64,000 bases of DNA. Source: Domibacillus iocasae. GTDB taxonomy: Bacteria > Bacillota > Bacilli > Bacillales > Domibacillaceae. The position numbers and the translations under genes were made by a program. Within the stretch, counting starts at the first letter, position 1, and each line of letters opens with the position of its first letter. The stretch lies in contig NZ_MAMP01000021.1 in assembly GCF_001750285.1 (NCBI RefSeq), forward strand, positions 248,001 to 312,000, written 5' to 3'. The notes under the pieces were generated by a model. It saw only the letters and a list, made by a program, of their open reading frames with translations. It was not told the DNA's origin and did no database searches. This document shows, piece by piece, positions 37,330 to 46,700 of the stretch.

Positions 37330-38436
37330 CTACATAAACCGCTTTTTCAGCAATTCGATATTTTCAAGCGCTTCGTGGCGCATAACCGCCGCGTTTTCTG
37401 TAACAACTTGATGCAGATCGTCTCTGTTTTGCAAAACATGCCGCGTATTCGCCACGAGTTTGTCCCGGTCCAGTTCTTCCAGACGGAACGAATATTCCCA
37501 CATGCCGCTCCGCTTTAGCAGGCTTTCCACTTTTTTGTCATAGCTGATGCCGATATGCGGCACACCGGACAGAGCAGAGAAAATAAGCGAGTGAAGACGC
37601 AAGCCGACCGTCACATCACAGGTAGAAATAAAATTCAAGTATTGGTTCGGTGTAAAATCACCGGCTAATAAATGGCACGAGCCGGCATTTTGCATTTTGG
37701 CAAGCACACGCTTCGACGCATCAACATCGTGGTGGCCTTCCATTGGAACAAACACCGGTGTCACGCCGTCCATTTCAATCAGTTCATCCAGCGCAGACGC
37801 CAGCTTGTCCTCATAATCCTGATGCTCAAACCATGGACGGACCGATACCGCCACAAGCTTCTCGCTTCCCGTCAAAGGCAGGCTTTTCATACATGCATCG
37901 TCCGGCTTTTGCTGGAACGCAAACACGATATCTGCGGTAACGACCGTTTCCGGCTTCGTGACGCGGAGGTTTTCTAAATAATCTTTTGAATATTGATCGC
38001 GCACCGTAATGAAATCCGCTTTATTGGCAAACCGGCGCATTAAAAACTTGCCCCAGCCGGATGTGACCGGACCAATCCCCTGCGAGAAAAACATTACTTT
38101 TGCGCCGCACACTTTCGCCAGCATCGCGATGATCAAATAGTAAGGGAGCGGACCGAACAAAAACTTCGTCGGATACGTGTCCTGAAGCAGGCCGCCGCCG
38201 CCCGAGATCAGCACATCCGCCTGGCGGAGCGCCTGAATCTTCTCTTTATTCTCACGCCGCCATGCGCGGTACACTGTTTTTACATTGTGTTCTTTCGCTG
38301 TTTGTTCAGGCGATAGCGAGAACACCGTTATATCAATATTTGGCACTTCTGACCGTAAATTATCGACAATTGACTCAAGGATCGCTTCATCCCCGGTGTT
38401 GCCGAGTCCGTAAAAACCGGATATCACTACTTTCAA
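37330..38436 (-). CDS. csaB: Polysaccharide pyruvyl transferase CsaB
   Basis: A 368-residue enzyme that adds a ketal pyruvate from PEP to the secondary cell-wall polymer, creating the ligand for SLH domains. Motifs SGFYGLGNTGDEAIL, SGGGGLLQDTYP and VGLRLHSLIFSALSGVPHIGISYDKKV are diagnostic. Start is TTG at 38436 with AGGAGG nine bases upstream on the minus strand; the frame's ATG at 38505 would add 23 non-conserved residues. Its presence fits the five SLH proteins in this window, which should depend on it for surface attachment. Confidence 0.95.
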   Translation of the reverse strand: MKVVISGFYGLGNTGDEAILESIVDNLRSEVPNIDITVFSLSPEQTAKEHNVKTVYRAWRRENKEKIQALRQADVLISGGGGLLQDTYPTKFLFGPLPYYLIIAMLAKVCGAKVMFFSQGIGPVTSGWGKFLMRRFANKADFITVRDQYSKDYLENLRVTKPETVVTADIVFAFQQKPDDACMKSLPLTGSEKLVAVSVRPWFEHQDYEDKLASALDELIEMDGVTPVFVPMEGHHDVDASKRVLAKMQNAGSCHLLAGDFTPNQYLNFISTCDVTVGLRLHSLIFSALSGVPHIGISYDKKVESLLKRSGMWEYSFRLEELDRDKLVANTRHVLQNRDDLHQVVTENAAVMRHEALENIELLKKRFM

Positions 38437-38476
38437 GCTTGTGTTCCTCCTAGTTTGGTTTACAAAACTAACCTTC

Positions 38477-38505
38477 ATTTTATCATCGAAACGTGGCGTA
38501 TTCAA
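38477..38505 (-). promoter_or_regulatory. SigA promoter of the csaB operon
   Basis: On the minus strand TTGAAT (38505-38500), 17-base spacer and TAAAAT (38482-38477), about 40 bases before the csaB start. Confidence 0.65.
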
Positions 38506-38513
38506 ATTGAATT

Positions 38514-38522
38514 TGCTATACT
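38514..38522 (+). promoter_or_regulatory. Candidate extended -10 promoter of wecC
   Basis: TGCTATACT (38514-38522) fits the extended -10 form, 36 bases upstream of wecC and back-to-back with the csaB promoter. No clear -35. Confidence 0.45.
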
Positions 38523-38558
38523 ATGAAAAGCTATTGAAGAAAAGAGAGGGTCCTCACT

Positions 38559-39824
38559 ATGCAAAAGATTTGTATCATTGGATTAGGCTATATCGGCTTG
38601 CCAACAGCAGCCGTTTTTGCCCGCGCCGGCTATGATGTCGTCGGAGTGGACGTAAATGAGAAAGTGGTTGAGCTTTTAAATAAAGGTGAAATTATTATAG
38701 AAGAAACCGGACTTCCGGAAGTGGTAAAAGAAGCCGTTGAATCCGGCAAACTGCGCGCATCACTCGAACCTGAGGCAGCAGATGCGTTTATTATTGCTGT
38801 GCCGACACCGGTACACGAGGATCATTCAGCAAACGTGGATTACGTTGTCAGTGCCGCTCAAAAAATCGTGCCGCACGTGAAAAAAGGCGATGTTGTTATT
38901 GTCGAATCCACGATTCCGCCACGCACGATTGATGATATTGTGGCACCGATTTTCCGTGAAGCGGGATTCGATCCGGAACAGGACATTCATCTTGCCCATT
39001 GTCCGGAGCGTGTATTGCCGGGCCGTATTTTAATCGAGCTTGTTGAAAATGCGCGCATCGTCGGCGGATTGACACCAGCTGCTGCCCAAAAAGCGGCAGA
39101 CGTGTACCGCCGCGTGGTGACAGGGGACATTCTTGTGACAGAAGCGGTCACAGCGGAAATGTCGAAGCTGATGGAAAACACATTCCGCGACGTGAACATC
39201 GCGCTTGCCAATGAACTCGCGAAAATCTGTGCCGAACTTGGCGTGGACGCGCATAAAGTCATCGAGCTTGCCAACCGCCATCCGCGTGTAAACCTGCACC
39301 AGCCTGGACCGGGCGTCGGTGGCCACTGCTTAGCGGTTGACCCGTATTTCATCGTTGAAAAAGCGCCGGCAGCAGCACAAATGATCAAATTATCACGTGA
39401 TATTAACAACTCGATGCCTGATTACGTCATCGACCAAATTATCCGCATGACTAGTGATATTGAGCGCCCATCTGTCGCGCTGTTTGGCTTAACGTATAAA
39501 GGAAATATCGATGATGTCCGGGAAAGCCCGGCGATCGAAATAGTGGAAAAAATGATCGAGAATCCGCGCTTTAATGTGCGTGTTCATGATCCACACGTCC
39601 GCACGGAGCAAGTGTCGTTCCCGCTGTCTTCCTTTGAAGAAGCGGTAGAATCCGCGCACCTTGTCGTCATTTTGGCAGACCATAATGAATTCAAGTCACT
39701 CGACGTCTCTAAACTGACAAACAGCATGGCGCGCCCGGTCATCTTTGATACGAAAAACTGTACCGGCTTAGAGAGCGGAAGCAGCTTGACTGTGCATAAA
39801 ATTGGCGACCTGCGCGGACTGTGA
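38559..39824 (+). CDS. wecC: UDP-N-acetyl-D-mannosamine dehydrogenase
   Basis: A 421-residue NAD-dependent enzyme that oxidises UDP-ManNAc twice to UDP-ManNAcA. The Rossmann motif GLGYIGLPTAAVFARAGY opens the protein, and the catalytic Cys257 is in GVGGHCLAVDP. The stretches AHCPERVLPGRILIELVENAR and NRHPRVNLHQPGPG are those of WecC rather than of UDP-glucose dehydrogenase. Substrate would come from MnaA (window start). ManNAcA and ManNAc are common parts of Bacillus wall polymers. It is divergent from csaB. Confidence 0.9.
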   Translation: MQKICIIGLGYIGLPTAAVFARAGYDVVGVDVNEKVVELLNKGEIIIEETGLPEVVKEAVESGKLRASLEPEAADAFIIAVPTPVHEDHSANVDYVVSAAQKIVPHVKKGDVVIVESTIPPRTIDDIVAPIFREAGFDPEQDIHLAHCPERVLPGRILIELVENARIVGGLTPAAAQKAADVYRRVVTGDILVTEAVTAEMSKLMENTFRDVNIALANELAKICAELGVDAHKVIELANRHPRVNLHQPGPGVGGHCLAVDPYFIVEKAPAAAQMIKLSRDINNSMPDYVIDQIIRMTSDIERPSVALFGLTYKGNIDDVRESPAIEIVEKMIENPRFNVRVHDPHVRTEQVSFPLSSFEEAVESAHLVVILADHNEFKSLDVSKLTNSMARPVIFDTKNCTGLESGSSLTVHKIGDLRGL

Positions 39825-39900
39825 AGCCGAGTAAATCACGCTAAAAACGATTATTCCGGCTCGAAACCGGGTATTTCCAGCTAAAAATGAATCAAAAGGT
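39821..39900. repeat. 20-nt phased repeat array 2 (GAAACCGAGTAAAT type)
   Basis: Four units of exactly 20 bases (39821, 39841, 39861, 39881), alternating GAAGCCGAGTAAATC-like and CTAAAAACGAT-like halves. It begins at the wecC stop and runs to the tagA ribosome-binding site. The same GAARCCGRGTA core recurs in array 3 (41734). Confidence 0.65.
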
Positions 39901-39909
39901 GAGGGTACG

Positions 39910-40638
39910 GTGAAAAAAGAACAATATTTAGGTGTGTCGGTATCGCCGCTCACGTACGATCAAATCATTGAAGACATGAAGCAGCGAATTAAGGCAGGGG
40001 AACAGTCGACGGTGATTGCCGTTAATCCGGAAAAAGTCATGGCAGCCCGGCGCGATCCGCTCGTCAAAGAGCTGATTAACAATTCAACGTATCAAATTGC
40101 GGATGGCGTTGGCATGATCATTGCGTCTAAGCTGAAAAAAGGCGAGCTGAAAGAGCGGGTCACGGGTGTTGATATGATGAAGCGCATTTTAGAAATGGCC
40201 GCTTCTGAGAACCTCGGTGTCTTTTTCTACGGGGCCAAAGAAGAAACCGTCAAAAAAGCGAAAGAAAATCTTGAAGCATCGATTCCAAACCTGCATGTTG
40301 CCGGATACGAAAACGGCTACGTACAGGACCAGGAAGTGCTGCTGGAGAAAATCCGCCAGTCGGGCGCCCAGGTGATTTTCGTCGCACTCGGCAGTCCGCG
40401 CCAGGAGTTATGGATTCGCGAAAATATGCCGAAACTGCCGGAAGTGAAAGTCTTTCAAGGCGTCGGTGGCAGCTTTGACGTGTATTCCGGCAACGTACAG
40501 CGCGCACCGGAAATGTACCGGAAAGCAGGCCTTGAATGGCTGTACCGGCTAATGAAAGAACCGAAACGGGTAAAACGCCAAATGGCGCTGCCGAAGTTTT
40601 TGGCGGCGGTTGTGACAGCACGGGGAGAAAAGCGATGA
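39910..40638 (+). CDS. tagA: WecG/TagA-family glycosyltransferase (GT26)
   Basis: A 242-residue GT26 enzyme that transfers ManNAc (or a related sugar) from its UDP donor to GlcNAc-PP-undecaprenol, the committed step of wall teichoic acid and many secondary wall polymers. Family motifs: NPEKVMAARRD, the catalytic-base Asp65 in ADGVGM, VTGVDMM, VFFYGAKEE and ALGSPRQELWI; the C-terminal basic GLEWLYRLMKEPKRVKRQ tail is the membrane-binding part. Start is GTG after AAGGTGAGGG. It is followed with a four-base overlap by a GT4 gene. Confidence 0.9.
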   Translation: MKKEQYLGVSVSPLTYDQIIEDMKQRIKAGEQSTVIAVNPEKVMAARRDPLVKELINNSTYQIADGVGMIIASKLKKGELKERVTGVDMMKRILEMAASENLGVFFYGAKEETVKKAKENLEASIPNLHVAGYENGYVQDQEVLLEKIRQSGAQVIFVALGSPRQELWIRENMPKLPEVKVFQGVGGSFDVYSGNVQRAPEMYRKAGLEWLYRLMKEPKRVKRQMALPKFLAAVVTARGEKR

Positions 40639-41705
40639 AGATTCTTCACGTTATCAGCGGCGGCGAAACAGGCGGCTCGCGCAAGCATGTGATTACACTG
40701 CTTGAACAATTTGACCCGTCAGAAGTGACGCTCGCTGTTTTTCAGGAAGGCGCTTTGTCAGAAGAAGCACGGGCGGCCGGCATCGGGACCGTCCTGTTTG
40801 CTCAAAAATCACGCTATGACCTGTCCGTTTTATCGAGGCTCTCCGCCTTCATTAAAAAAGAGCGGTTTGACATTATGCATACGCATGGCCCGCGTGCTAA
40901 TTTATTCGGCATCTATATAAAGAAGAAAACCGGCATCTGCTGGGTGACAACGGTCCACAGCGACCCGGCGCTCGATTTTGTGAAGGGCGGACTAAAAGGC
41001 ACGATTTTCACAAAAATAAGTCTGTACGCGGTCCGGCAGATGGATCATTATTTTGCCGTATCTGAACGGTTTAAGCAAAACCTCGTCTCGCTCGGCATCC
41101 GTCCCGAAAAGGTGACCACGGTTTACAACGGCATCCATTTCACAGAAGAGCCGGCAAAAGCAGCGGCCATTCCAGTACCGGAGCAGGCATTTGTCATCGC
41201 CATGGTTGCCCGGCTTCACCCGATTAAAGGGCATGAGATCGTCTTTGAGGCGCTTCGCCGTCTTGACGTGAAGCCGCATCTGTTGCTGATTGGCGACGGA
41301 CCGATTGAAGACGAGCTCCGTGAAAAGGTGAAAGACATTCGCGACTGCGTCCATTTCCTTGGGTTTAGGAAAGATGTCGCCAGCCTGTATGCCGCATCTG
41401 ACGTGGCACTGCTCGCATCCTACAGCGAAAGTTTCCCGCTGGCGTTATTAGAAGCGGCGAACGAACGGATTCCGCTTATCTCGACCGATGTCGGCGGGGT
41501 AGGGGAACTGATCGCAGAAGGAGAAACCGGCTGGATCATTCCGCCGGGCGACGCCGAAGCACTTGCCGAAGCGATCCGGCAGGCAATGAAAGCAGACGTC
41601 AAACAAATGGGCGAAGCACTATACGAGCATGCCGCGTCCAACTTCTCGCTTGACCAGCTGCATAAAGCAACAAAAGACGTCTACACAACACTCGCGTCCC
41701 GTTAA
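40635..41705 (+). CDS. GT4-family glycosyltransferase
   Basis: A 356-residue GT-B enzyme. SGGETGGSRKHVITLL at the N-terminus binds acceptor, and SYSESFPLALLEAANERIPLISTDVGGVGELI is the donor-site motif. ATG at 40635 overlaps the tagA stop (ATGA), so the two are coupled; the frame is open upstream inside tagA but that part is a shadow. It presumably extends the polymer that TagA starts. The stop codon lies in the loop of a terminator. Confidence 0.9.
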   Translation: MKILHVISGGETGGSRKHVITLLEQFDPSEVTLAVFQEGALSEEARAAGIGTVLFAQKSRYDLSVLSRLSAFIKKERFDIMHTHGPRANLFGIYIKKKTGICWVTTVHSDPALDFVKGGLKGTIFTKISLYAVRQMDHYFAVSERFKQNLVSLGIRPEKVTTVYNGIHFTEEPAKAAAIPVPEQAFVIAMVARLHPIKGHEIVFEALRRLDVKPHLLLIGDGPIEDELREKVKDIRDCVHFLGFRKDVASLYAASDVALLASYSESFPLALLEAANERIPLISTDVGGVGELIAEGETGWIIPPGDAEALAEAIRQAMKADVKQMGEALYEHAASNFSLDQLHKATKDVYTTLASR

Positions 41706-41720
41706 CCCGGGGCGTTTTTT
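41695..41720 (+). terminator. Terminator overlapping the end of the GT4 gene
   Basis: CGTCCCG 41695-41701 pairs with CGGGGCG 41708-41714 (one G-T pair), then TTTTTT. The stop codon TAA (41703-41705) is within the loop. Confidence 0.8.
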
Positions 41721-41733
41721 GTATACCTGGCCT

Positions 41734-41855
41734 GAAGCCGGGTAAATGGGGCTGAAACCGAGCAAATCACGCCGAAGCCGAGTGATTTTTGTCCGAAATC
41801 GAGTAAATCACACCAAACCCGAGTATTTCATTGCGAAGCCGGGCAATCCAGCACT
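41734..41855. repeat. 20-21-nt phased repeat array 3 (GAAACCGAGTAAATCAC type)
   Basis: Six degenerate units with a GAARCCGRGTAAAT core begin at 41734, 41754, 41774, 41795, 41815 and 41835. The core is shared with array 2. There are no conserved spacer-repeat alternation and no coding character. Confidence 0.75.
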
Positions 41856-41939
41856 TTCCCGTTAAAAAACGCTTTCCATCCCGCCACAAATGCTAGAAAA
41901 TAAACCCGAATTATCCATTCCAAAAGGAGGCCCCACCTA

Positions 41940-42095
41940 ATGATCTTCCTGAAGCCCGTTCAAAAACCAGCCCGCCTGCTAAAGCTCGAAGCAGAAGCCA
42001 TCGCTAAAAGGCTCCCCGACCATCAGAAAGCACTCGCCCGTGAAACAGCTGGCTTTAAAGGAGAACAAGCCGTTGCTTTTTTATTCGTCCACTGA
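41940..42095 (+). pseudogene. Truncated NERD-domain protein gene (N-terminal fragment)
   Basis: A 51-residue frame starting MIFLKPVQKPARLLKLEAEAI and reaching AGFKGEQAV, which is the typical N-terminus of Bacillus NERD (nuclease-related domain) proteins of roughly 300 residues. AAAGGAGG lies nine bases before the ATG. The frame stops abruptly, and the last codons overlap the 3' end of the convergent lipoprotein gene. Everything after the first ~48 residues is gone, so this is probably a deletion remnant. Confidence 0.6.
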
Positions 42096-42953
42096 AAACG
42101 CAGCATAAAGCGAATGACGGTTATCGTTCGAACCAACTTCCACTTGGAGCAGGAAATCACCTTTCTCCTCCGTATAGCCGTCCACCAATAACGTTTCGGT
42201 CGTGTCAACGGAAAGAAGCAGCGAATCCAGCTCCTGTCCCATTCGGAGCTCCTTCATCGACCAGGGTGTCTCCATATAAGCGGGACCCGCGGCTACAGGA
42301 CCATTATAAGGCTCAATGCGGACTTCTTCCAAATCATCCCCGTTTCGCTCAAACAAGCGGTACTCCTCGTCCACAGCTAGATGATTCGGTCCCCAGTTAT
42401 GAATCACCAAATGAAGCGGCTCACCCTGCTTAACCTCATCCTTGATCAGTGCCACCCCCGCGTGGTAATCAGGAAACGACGTAAACAGCGGATAATAATT
42501 CACATCCTTAAACTCACCGGCCGCATCATACACCTTAATCGTATACCGATACAATTTGCCCTCCGTCTGCGGCAGCTTCACTGTCGTCTCTTCCGCGAGA
42601 TCCGCCGTAAACTGTTCAATTTCTTTCGGCTTCTCCGCACTCCGGTTCACTTCCTCCAGCACAATCCGCATCTCATACCCATCCGGAATCAGCACGGGCA
42701 AATCCGGCGTAAACGTATCGCCCGGCATCACCTCAATCGCCTCATCAGACACAAACTGCCCGTGGCGCACAAAAAAATTCCCCGTCGCCTGCCGAGACGT
42801 GCCGCCATTTACCACAGTTGCAAACACAGGAAGATACGGTTCATGATACTGGCCCATCGACGAAGGATGCTTTCCTGAAGAACGATCCGACTCCTCACTG
42901 CAGCCACTCATTAACAAAAAGATCATTCCCGCAGCAGCCAAGCTTTTTTTCAT
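42081..42953 (-). CDS. Lipoprotein with Ig-like domain, function unknown
   Basis: A 290-residue exported lipoprotein: signal peptide with LLMSGC lipobox (lipidated Cys at about 18), then beta-rich sequence. Segments such as VKQGEPLHLVIHNWGPNHLAVDEEYRLFE and GDFLLQVEVG have the look of bacterial Ig-like folds. No catalytic motif is seen. GGAGAGGTG precedes the ATG on the minus strand. No terminator is visible after it; its 3' end overlaps the NERD remnant, suggesting the deletion that broke that gene ended here. Confidence 0.8.
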   Translation of the reverse strand: MKKSLAAAGMIFLLMSGCSEESDRSSGKHPSSMGQYHEPYLPVFATVVNGGTSRQATGNFFVRHGQFVSDEAIEVMPGDTFTPDLPVLIPDGYEMRIVLEEVNRSAEKPKEIEQFTADLAEETTVKLPQTEGKLYRYTIKVYDAAGEFKDVNYYPLFTSFPDYHAGVALIKDEVKQGEPLHLVIHNWGPNHLAVDEEYRLFERNGDDLEEVRIEPYNGPVAAGPAYMETPWSMKELRMGQELDSLLLSVDTTETLLVDGYTEEKGDFLLQVEVGSNDNRHSLYAAFSVDE

Positions 42954-43586
42954 TTTAGTTCACCTCTCCACTATTCATGCGATATAAATCATTCCAAATA
43001 ATTCACTTATAGTCATTTTATTAAAAACACTTCATATATTTACCATGCTGAGTCAAAGACGAAATAATGTCAAAAAAAAATCCGAAAAATAATTTATCCT
43101 ATTAAAAAGAAAAAAATCAAATTCAGTCTTCAAAACCTTACCCAGTCCAGAAGACCCCTACAGCCCGCAACCCTGTTAAACTAGCAATCCAGCTCACATT
43201 TCCTTCCTGTATAAAGAAACAAACAGCCGCATACATTATTTTAAAAATATTACATTAGTATAGGAGATACATAAAAAGATAGGATAATATTCATGTGAAC
43301 AAAAGTAAAAAGGAGCCGATATATAAATAGACTGAGAGAACAAATGATACAAAACTGTAATCTTGGTTTCAAAGGATTAACCCTTATACCATGGTGCTTC
43401 AAGACAAATATGACAAAAAGCATTCGGAAAAAACTTTATATTTGGTCAGTATATGGTATATAATGAATAAGCTATGAAACAAAGGAAGGATAAACCATCC
43501 GTATATTTTCAATTCTTTACATGATAGTTTCATAAACATTACAAATATTATGTTTTGAATATTTTATGGGAATATAGAAAAAATGG
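42954..43586. other. AT-rich non-coding region upstream of the S-layer gene
   Basis: About 630 bases with no credible gene on either strand. A TATAAT at 43459-43464, preceded only by a weak -35, could be an additional promoter; multiple promoters are known for S-layer genes. Otherwise nothing recognisable. Confidence 0.5.
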
Positions 43587-43614
43587 TTGAAAAAACCCTT
43601 TTGTTTGATAGAAT
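43587..43614 (+). promoter_or_regulatory. Candidate SigA promoter of the S-layer gene
   Basis: TTGAAA (43587-43592), 16-base spacer, TAGAAT (43609-43614). It implies a leader of about 150 bases that contains AACAG/CTGTT and CGG-CAGC/GCTG-CCG stems (the latter at about 43717-43735) and ends in AGGAGG before the ATG. Long structured leaders are typical of abundant S-layer mRNAs. Confidence 0.55.
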
Positions 43615-43773
43615 ATTACTAGAGTTGCAATTCTGTTAAATTCTCCTTGCAATACATAATGTTTCAATAAAAGAGAAAAACAGCTAGAGCACTCGCGCAC
43701 TGTTATAAGGAACGGGCAGCCCCGCTGGCCGATTTCATAAAAAAACCACACACATACAGGAGGAACTTATTAC

Positions 43774-46700
43774 ATGGCTTACCAACCAAAGTCTTATCGT
43801 AAATTTGTTGCTACAGCGGCAACAGCTACTCTTGTTGCATCTGCAGTAACACCTGCATTCGCAGCATCTGCTGACAAATTCACAGACGTGAATAACACTT
43901 ACAACGAGGCAGTTAGCTACTTGCTTGACAACAACATCACAAACGGTATTACTGATTCGAAATTCGGAACAGACCTTAAAATCACTCGTGGTGACGCTGC
44001 AGTTCTAATTGCAAAAGCATTGAAATTGGATCTTTCAGACGCTCCTGAATCTTCATTCGGTGACTTGAATAATCGTGTGAAAGACGCGGTTAACGCTCTT
44101 TATGCAAAAGGCATCATCAATGGCAAAAGCCGTACTGAGTTTAAGCCTGCCGACAATATTACTCGCGCTGAAATGGCAAAAGTAATCGCTCTTGCTTACA
44201 AGCTTGAAGCAGGTGAAACAAAAAATACATTCACAGATGTGAACAACACATTTGATCCATATGTAGATGCTCTTCTTGAAGCAGGCGTAACATTCGGTAT
44301 CACAGGTGAGCTTTTCGGAGCTACTCAAGATATCACACGCGGTCAATTTGCATTGTTCATGTTCCGTGCGGGTAAGATTGAAGACGGCCAAAAAAATCTT
44401 GAAGTAAATGGCGTAGCAGCAACAACAGAAGCTGGAAAAACAACAGTTACAGCTAATGTAGCAAATGCTCCTGCAGGCGCTGAAGCAACTGTTGAAATTT
44501 TTGCAAATGGCGCTACTGCACCAGCTGCTACAAAAACTGTACTAGTAAACGATGGGAAAGTATCTGCTGAGTTCGATGGTCTTCCATCAGGCGCACACAC
44601 TGCAAAAGTAACAGTTGAAGACAAATCTGCATCTGCAAACTTCTCAATCGAAGCAGCAGAAGCGGCTATTAAAGAAGTAACTGCTACAGGCGTAAAACAA
44701 CTTCAAGTTGCATTCGAAGGTGCAGTAGAAAACGGCACAGACGCTGTATTCGAAGTGAAAAAAGGCAACTCTACAATTGGTGTTGTTTCAGCTTCATGGA
44801 ACGAAGCGAAAACAGCTGCTACACTTGAAATCAACGCTAAGTTGACTGAAGGAACATATACAGTAAATGTAAAAGGTCTTGGTGAGGTAGCTCTTACAGG
44901 TTCTGTAGAAGTGAAAAACGAAGCAGTTGCAGAAATTAAGTTCCTTTCTGAAAACCTTGTTTTCACAAACGCTTCTGCTGACACAGCAACAGTTGGATAC
45001 CAATTGCTAAACCAATACGGTGAAGACGTAACGGCAAACGTAGCTTTAGCTTCTAATGTTGACTTTACTACTTCACGTGGCACAGATAGTGCATCAAATG
45101 GTAAGTTAACAATTAGCGGTCTAGGTGCTTTAAAAGCAGGGGACAAAGTAGTTGTAACAGCAATTGACCAACAAGCAGCAGTAACTGCAAATGCAACTTT
45201 AACTCTTGTAGATGAAGCGAAAGTAGCATCTGTAACTTTAGGTGATCTTTATAATAAAAATGGTAAAGAATTGTCAGAAGATACAGCGGATGAAGATTTT
45301 TACATTCTGTTCACAGCAGTTGACCAATATGGTGAAGCAGTAACTGATGCTGCTGAAGCAATTGATGAAACTACTGTATTAACTTCTAACACAGGTATCG
45401 TAGCAGTCGGCGCACCTGAAATTGAAGAGTTGACAATTAACAATAAAAAGCAACTTGCTATTAAATTAAACCCAGCTGCACTTAAAGGCAGCGCGGTTGT
45501 TTCAGCAATTGCAAATGCAACTGGAGCTGCTGTAAGTAAAGCAGTAACAGTAGAAGAAGGCGTGAAGGTAGACACAATTACTCTTGGTACTCCAAGTGGA
45601 ACACTTACAGGCAACTCTACTGTGAAAATTCCAGTTGCAGCTGTAACAAACAAAGGCTTAGAAGTGACAAAACTAGCTGATTTCGCTGGGGTAACGGCTT
45701 CTGCTTCTCAAAATAATGTATCAACTGCAGCACCTGTTTTCACTGAAGAAGATGGACAATTCTTCTTAGAAGTAAATACAGCTTCTGTAGCAAGTGGCGT
45801 GCAGAATTTGGTAGTTATCGTTCAATCTGAAACAAATCAAGTAGCTAGCAAATCATATCAAGTACAGGCTAATGCAAAAGCAACTGCTCTTGTCGGTCTA
45901 AAAACTGATGTCGCTTCTTCGATTTATGATGGAGAAACTCTTACAATTTCAGAGAGTGATTTCATTGTTGAAGACCAATATGGTAATCGCATTGAAGATA
46001 CATCTACGTACGGTGTAACAGCTGTATCGGCTGATGCAAATAAAATCAATGTAACTGACGCTACTACTAACGATAGTGACGCTATTACTTTACAAGCTAC
46101 TGCAGATTCTGCAATTGTAACATTCACGTTAACTGATAACGCTGGAACAGCAGTTTCTCCTGCGTCAACATTTGACAAACGCTTTACAACAGTTCAGAAC
46201 AGCGACTTTACTTCTTACAAAGTAGCAAACTTTGGCACACTTTATGCTACTGCAACTAGCGATACAGCTTACGGTAAAGATGTTAAAGTTTATGGTGTCA
46301 CTGCTGCAGGAACTGAAGTACTACTTCCAGCTGGACAATACCAAATTGTTGAAGAAAACAATGTTATTATCTCTAGTGGAAAAGTATTTGGAGAAACAGG
46401 CGTAGTTGATACTGATGCTAACACTGCAGCTCCAGAAACTGCTAATGCATCATACCAAGTAGTTATTAATGCTACTGGACAAACTTTAACTGCAAGCGGT
46501 CAAATTTCTGCTGTCGCTCCTAAAGCTGCTAAAGTAGAAGTTCGTCAAGGTGGACTTGTAGATGGAAAATTATTGTCAACTGTTGAAAGTACTAACAATA
46601 CATTTAACAAAGCTGATTTTACATCACCAGATTCACTTTACATTGAAGATCAATACGGTGTTGTATTAACTGGTGTTGATGCTAATGTTCGTTTAACATT

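Noticed and set aside
36002-41855. CRISPR array reading of the 20-21-nt phased repeats
   Set aside because: Units are degenerate and contiguous; there are no identical repeats alternating with unique spacers and no cas genes.
42381-42878. 165-codon plus-strand frame opposite the Ig-like lipoprotein gene
   Set aside because: Antisense shadow, rich in Arg and His, without ribosome-binding site or plausible domains.
44703-45146. Minus-strand frames within the S-layer gene
   Set aside because: Produced by codon bias of the opposite strand; no start signals.
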